Shown: piece after piece, positions 59,481 through 64,000 of the stretch
Position numbering within the stretch: position 1 is the first letter of the stretch
Layout: each line of letters starts with the position of its first letter
Assembly (NCBI RefSeq): GCF_000321225.1
Contig: NW_004450582.1
Coordinates: 1,039,148-1,103,147, forward strand
Source: Odobenus rosmarus divergens
Taxonomy: Eukaryota > Chordata > Mammalia > Carnivora > Odobenidae
Length of the DNA: 64,000 bases
Reading direction: 5' to 3'
Notes under the pieces: generated by a model
Told to the model about the DNA's origin: nothing
The model's database searches: none
Seen by the model: only the letters and a program-made list of their open reading frames with translations
Translations under genes and position numbers: made by a program

Positions 59481-59525
59481 AACCCAGCTTTGAACCCAGT
59501 TAATCTAAATATAGAACTCATTCTT

Positions 59526-59692
59526 GGGGTGCCTGGGTGGCTCAGATGGTTAAGCGTCTGCCTTCGCTCGGGTCGTGATCCCAGGGTCCTGGGATCGAGT
59601 CCCGCATCGGGCTCCCTGCTCCTCGGGAGCCTGCTTCTCTCTCTCTCTCTCCCTCTCTCTCTCCGTCTCTCATGAATAAATAAATAGAATCT

Positions 59693-59741
<49 letters not shown>
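59526..59741 (+). mobile_element. CAN-SINE with expanded AAAT tail
   Basis: TSD agaactcattctt at 59513-59525 and 59742-59754. The tail has about eleven AAAT units (59697-59741). Confidence 0.94.
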
Positions 59742-59754
59742 AGAACTCATTCTT

Positions 59755-60690
59755 ATACAAATACCATGCAACTAAATAAGAATCAGTTGGTTCACTATGT
59801 CTTTCTCTTTTTAGCTTATTCTTTTGGTGTTGTGTATTATCTAAACAACTGTTACCACATAATTCTGATTCATAGTATCATTCCCAAAACCTATGGACAT
59901 AATAAAAACATTTAAAACTATGAGGAAGATGTTATAGCTCCCGTATTTAAGAACACGTAAGTTATTAAGATAAAGTGCATCCCATGTGTCTTGGTTTGCT
60001 GTTTCTAAACAGAATTTGATTCATTTCACACGAAATAGATAACATAAAGTAATTCTTTCCCCAGACCATCAAGCTAAGAACGGCAAGTCTGTAAACCCAT
60101 AAAGCCAACGAAAGATCCATAATCTTCATAGGGTGTTAACAAACAGAATCAAGACTTTTACTGGAAACCTAATATGTGAGCTTTAAGTTCAGGCAAGTGT
60201 TTTCTTTGGAAAACAAGATATTAGCTTACATAATTTATATTTGGAAGGAAATAGCAAAATAAAACATATTATATCTCTCTCTCTTCCTCTCTCTTTTGTC
60301 TTTTATGAAAGAGTAATATTTTGGTGACCCTGGAGATGTAGGAATGTCACAAGTTGATTTATTTGTTATTTTCTGATTGTGATAAATGATAGATGATCCT
60401 AAAAGTTATATTCGGCTGTATTTTAGGTAGTGAAGCTGAGTTAAATATAAGAATACATCAAATTTTAAAAATGAGACATTTAGTATTAATCTTAAAGGTC
60501 TCTGGTTTAAGTTTACCTAGGTGCTGACTATAAGTTTTTTTTCAATCTTTTACAAATTGTGTTCCAGGGAAATAAATTGAGGAGCACATTTCATATTCTA
60601 GGAAATTAATGTTTCTTCTAAAAACTGGCCATCTCAGCAGAAAGGACATAAACTGAATGAGGTTGTCTATTTAACTACCTCACTTTTGTA
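59755..60690. other. Intergenic sequence, nothing recognised
   Basis: AT-rich, no ORF or repeat that I can name. Confidence 0.4.
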
Positions 60691-60703
60691 AGACTCATTC
60701 TTT

Positions 60704-60896
60704 TTTTTTTTTTTAAAGATTTTATTTATTTGACAGTGACCTAGTGAGAGAGGGAACACAAGCAGGGGGAGTGGGAGAAGGAGAAGCAGGCTTCCCGCCG
60801 AGCAGGGAGCTGGATGAGGGGCTCAATCCCAAGTCCCCAGGACCATGACCTAAGCCGAAGGCAGACGCCTAACGACTGAGCCACTGAGGTGCCCCT
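60704..60896 (-). mobile_element. CAN-SINE, minus strand
   Basis: agactcattc before (60691-60700) and agactccttc after (60897-60906). Confidence 0.92.
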
Positions 60897-61082
60897 AGAC
60901 TCCTTCTTTGACGACATGTTTGAAGGGGGAGTTTTTGTTTGCTTGTTTTACTTTCTTGCCTCTTCAAAAGCTGGGAAAAAGAAAGATGACACATAACAGG
61001 GGTATAGATTTGATTATCAATCAGCATTTAATTTAGATGCTACTGGGGGGTCTAATTTGATATTGTAATGCATGAAATTATT

Positions 61083-61215
61083 TGCGTTACTACATTATGT
61101 AAGCATTATATAATCCATATATATTATATACAATACATATATAATGTATATTATGTATGTATAGAATAGGTTATTAATATTATATAATATTATAATGTAT
61201 AATTATTTGGCAATA
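61083..61215. repeat. AT-rich low-complexity block
   Basis: Runs of ATAT, TATA and ATTATATAATATTATAAT with much self-complementarity. Confidence 0.8.
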
Positions 61216-61391
61216 TAATGTATGAAAGGAATTTCCTACTACCTTTAAACACTTAGGGAGAGCTAGACAAAAAGTTGCACCGATTAGAATTGGAGAGGCA
61301 TATGGTTTAGCATTTGAATTATGTGTATAATCCAGAAGTAACCTACAGAAAGTGACTTGGCTCTTTAGTCACTGTAGCAGATTGTGATTTT

Positions 61392-61560
61392 ATTTTTTAA
61401 ATTTTTTAAATTTTTTTATTTTTAAATTTTATTTAAATTCAATAAATTAACATATAGTGCATTGTTAGTTTTAGAGGTAGCATTGAGTGATTCATCAGTT
61501 GCATATAAGAGCCAGTGTTAATTACATCATGTGCCCTCCTTAATGCCCATCACCCCAAAC
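61392..61560 (-). mobile_element. Very short L1 3' end, minus strand
   Basis: T-rich start, then taaattcaataaattaacatatagtgc, gattcatcagttgcatataa, gtgccctccttaatgcccat. About 170 bp between copies of tgtgattt(t/a)a (61382-61391 and 61561-61570). Confidence 0.82.
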
Positions 61561-61585
61561 TGTGATTTAAAAAAAACAGTTGCAG

Positions 61586-61778
61586 GGGCACCTGGGTGGC
61601 TCAGTCGTTAAGCATCTGCCTTAAGCTCAGGTCATGATCCCAGGCTCCTGGGATTGAGCCCCGTATTAGGCTCCCTGCTCAGCGAGGAGCCAGCTTCCCC
61701 CTCTGCCTCTGCCCCCGCCCCTCACTTGTGCCGTGCGCGCACGCGCTCTCTCTCTCTCTCAAATAAAGAAATAAAATC

Positions 61779-61807
<29 letters not shown>
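61586..61807 (+). mobile_element. CAN-SINE with (AAAAC)n tail
   Basis: ggggcacctgggtggctcag to AATAAAATCTTAAAAAAC followed by five or six AAAAC units. Flanked by acagttgcag copies. Confidence 0.92.
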
Positions 61808-61812
<5 letters not shown>

Positions 61813-61814
61813 CA

Positions 61815-62291
61815 CAGTTGCAGTGGTGTCTCCTACCCATGTGCTCTTTAAGAGCCTTGCCACTACCCTAGGTCTTTTCTCTTTGAGCCTGAGAAGTCCA
61901 TTGTGACTGCTTCAAGTAAAGCAAGGTCGTGAAAATGCCATCCATGCCCACTTGTTTTCTTGGGACACTCACTATCAGAACAATAACTACACTGTGAAGA
62001 AACCCGAGAAAGTCATGGAAGGACCCATGTAAAGAGAAACTGAGACCCCTGGCCACAGCCAACAGCTGAGCTCCCAGATGACAGCCTGCACCAACTTGCT
62101 AGGTATGTGATGGAGCCATATTGAAATTGGATCCTTCAGACCCCAGTCAAGCCATTCCAGCTGATGGACACTATGCAGAGCAGAGATGAACCACCCAGGA
62201 GAGCCCTGTGGATTTGTTAGCAAAATAATTGCCTTGTTTTAAGCCACCGTGTTTTGGTGCGGTTTGTCATGAGGCAAGAGATAACTGATAT
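61815..62291 (+). repeat. MaLR LTR (MLT1-like), near complete
   Basis: 3' half is diagnostic: cagctgagctcccagatgac, gccattccagctgatggaca, gttttaagccaccgtgtttt, gagataactgatat. The remains of an ancient LTR retrotransposon; only the LTR is seen and it encodes nothing. Confidence 0.75.
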
Positions 62292-64000
62292 AGTAACCTG
62301 AAATTTGCACGAGAAGATGAATCTGGAAAGGAGCTCTGCTTTTAGTCGCTGAAAATGGTAGCCAGTGAATATCAAGGAATTAAGTATTTCCCATGTAGAT
62401 AATATTGTTTGGTTCTTAATATTTTGACAGTGATAAAGTGTTCAAGAATTTGCAGCCATATTTTAAAGTCTTCACATCCATGGGGAAGACAATGGAAACT
62501 ACTGAAGAAGACAAATCACCTAAAGTGACAGGAATTTGTAAGAAAAGAAGACCTAGAAAAAGTCACAAGCAGCTTTTGTATTTGAGGGCTGGTGGAGGAG
62601 AAGGAGTCAGCAAAGTTGGCGGAAAAGAAGCTGCCTGGGGAGTAGCAGGATGAGCAGAGTCTGGGGTAACCAAGAAGCCAATGGGAGAGTGTTTTAATGT
62701 GAAGCATCTGTCCATGTTGATCATGTTTTATTTTTGTTAGATGTGAGAATTAAAAATAAAGAGGTTGTAAAGAAAATGTTATATATTACCAGGATCGAGG
62801 TAAAATCAAATATTACCTAAGAGAGATCTAAAAAAAAATAGCATATAAGCATATATATCTTTTAAAAGTTTGCAAGTCTAGTTGAGAAATGAACTATACA
62901 TAAAATGGCACAGAAGTAACAGGAGAATATAATTAGATTTGGGAATATATGATAGTTCAAAGACGATTAAGAATTAGTAAGTTTGGTTGGAGGTGGGGCT
63001 TAAGATATAGTAGTTAGAATGGCAGAGAGCAAGATAGGAATAGAAGGATGAAGGTGGGTATGAAATGCATGTAGACAAATAGCAATTGGAGCCAAGGGAG
63101 TTAATATTATCACCAAGAACAAATATAATAGTATAAGGAATAAAGATTTTCAGGGAATTGAAGAGCCTGTCGGAGATCACCTAATGGATGACTTGAAGAC
63201 AAGGTAGTCTACTGCATGGTAGTCTATTGAGTAACTGAAGGATTTAAAAAAAAAAAAACTAGAAAGAATTAAAACCTGGAATTTTACAAAGAGGTCATCC
63301 ACACTATCCAAACTAGTCTGCACTAGTCAGAGACACTTTATTTCTAGAAACGGTTATTTTAAGCATTTCAGTATCAAATATATTTATCAATAATTCCATT
63401 GCTAATGAACCATCAAGTTTGAGCAGTACAAGACCAAATATTTGGTTTTTTTCATGGCAGTTTTATATGATCCAAATTTTCCATGTAATCATTCAACCCT
63501 TTAATTGTGCATATATAAAATTTTACAGCCTTTCTTGCTAGCACTAATCTTAACTTTCCATTCATTTTAACTGTGAAAAAAAATCAAAGAATATTAATTT
63601 TTCTAAGTCTAGCATTTTCCCATGTGTTCCATTTTTTTTTCTAGATGTCAGAACTAATCTCATTGTCCTTAAATTTAGCTCAGAACTGGGCTATGATCCC
63701 ACAATCTGTCTGGCCAGGGAAACTCCAAATTCATTGGCTACTTTTCAAAAGATCAACAGATGTTCCCGCTAAGATTGTTTGTTGGTCTCATGAGTCAAAA
63801 GGCATCCAAAAGAGACAGAATTAACAACATACTAGATTTCTAAACCACAGCCTAACACAAAAGAGAAAGTAAACAATTCCTAAGAATGTAAAGAATACAA
63901 GTCCTTTGAGTAAAGGAAAACAATGTTTTCCTTAAAGTTAAATTCTAACATCCAAAGAGATACACTACCCATATCTGTAGCAACCAAAGCAACAATTTTC
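62292..64000. other. Intergenic sequence to the right edge, nothing recognised
   Basis: AT-rich. A 71-codon plus-strand frame (62438-62653) is Lys/Gly-rich without a known domain. No gene supported. Confidence 0.45.

Noticed and set aside
1..64000. tRNA genes suggested by SINE heads
   Set aside because: The CAN-SINE 5' part derives from a tRNA, but all copies are followed by SINE bodies and A-tails with TSDs; none is an intact tRNA gene.
1..64000. CRISPR-like regular repeats
   Set aside because: The many spaced similar blocks are dispersed SINEs of about 190 bp in both orientations, not short repeats with unique spacers.
41751..64000. A gene divergent from STRAP sharing its promoter
   Set aside because: No plus-strand exon with splice sites and protein identity was found to the right of the island; only repeats and unassigned DNA.

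Overview
The window is ordinary nuclear DNA of a carnivoran mammal. The evidence is dozens of tRNA-derived CAN-SINEs (5' core near gcgcctgggtggctcag, polypyrimidine stretch, AATAAA-rich A-tail), a carnivore-type LINE-1 3' end, spliced genes with GT-AG introns, and CpG-island promoters. The SINE subfamilies look like those of arctoid caniforms (bears, seals, mustelids); none has the dog SINEC_Cf consensus. The species cannot be fixed from the sequence alone. Nothing prokaryotic is present, and most open reading frames longer than 60 codons are chance or repeat-derived.

Two genes are supported, both on the minus strand and head to tail. STRAP (serine/threonine kinase receptor-associated protein, also UNRIP) is complete. 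Ten coding exons between 41108 and 24970 join in frame into a 350-codon WD40-repeat protein, and every junction is a canonical GT-AG site. Its CpG-island promoter lies at about 40850-41750, and a likely 3' UTR with an AATAAA signal ends near 24465. About 9 kb downstream is the first coding exon of DERA (2-deoxyribose-5-phosphate aldolase) at 15483-15513, in its own CpG island with several GC boxes. The rest of the left side (1-15482) is the start of DERA intron 1; I found no further DERA exon there.

Layout: 1-15482 is DERA intron 1, rich in SINEs plus older MIR, L2, L1M and MER5 relics. 15483-15750 is the DERA exon 1 and promoter. 15750-24465 is the STRAP-DERA intergenic region, dense in minus-strand SINEs. 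24465-41108 is STRAP. 41109-41750 is the STRAP 5' UTR and promoter. 41750-64000 is upstream intergenic DNA with no recognisable gene. It holds a plus-strand L1 3' portion (about 43590-45245), a large 5'-truncated minus-strand L1 (about 45765-50910) broken by SINEs and by a younger L1 3' end, two further L1 3' tails, MaLR-type LTR relics and MER5 relics.

No new biological system is evident. The most noteworthy structures are several sites where retroposons landed repeatedly in the same target-site duplication, leaving three or more copies of one short direct repeat; a 100-bp duplication inside a SINE; a perfect 45-bp alternating purine-pyrimidine tract; and a duplicated ETS/CRE-like element in the STRAP promoter.
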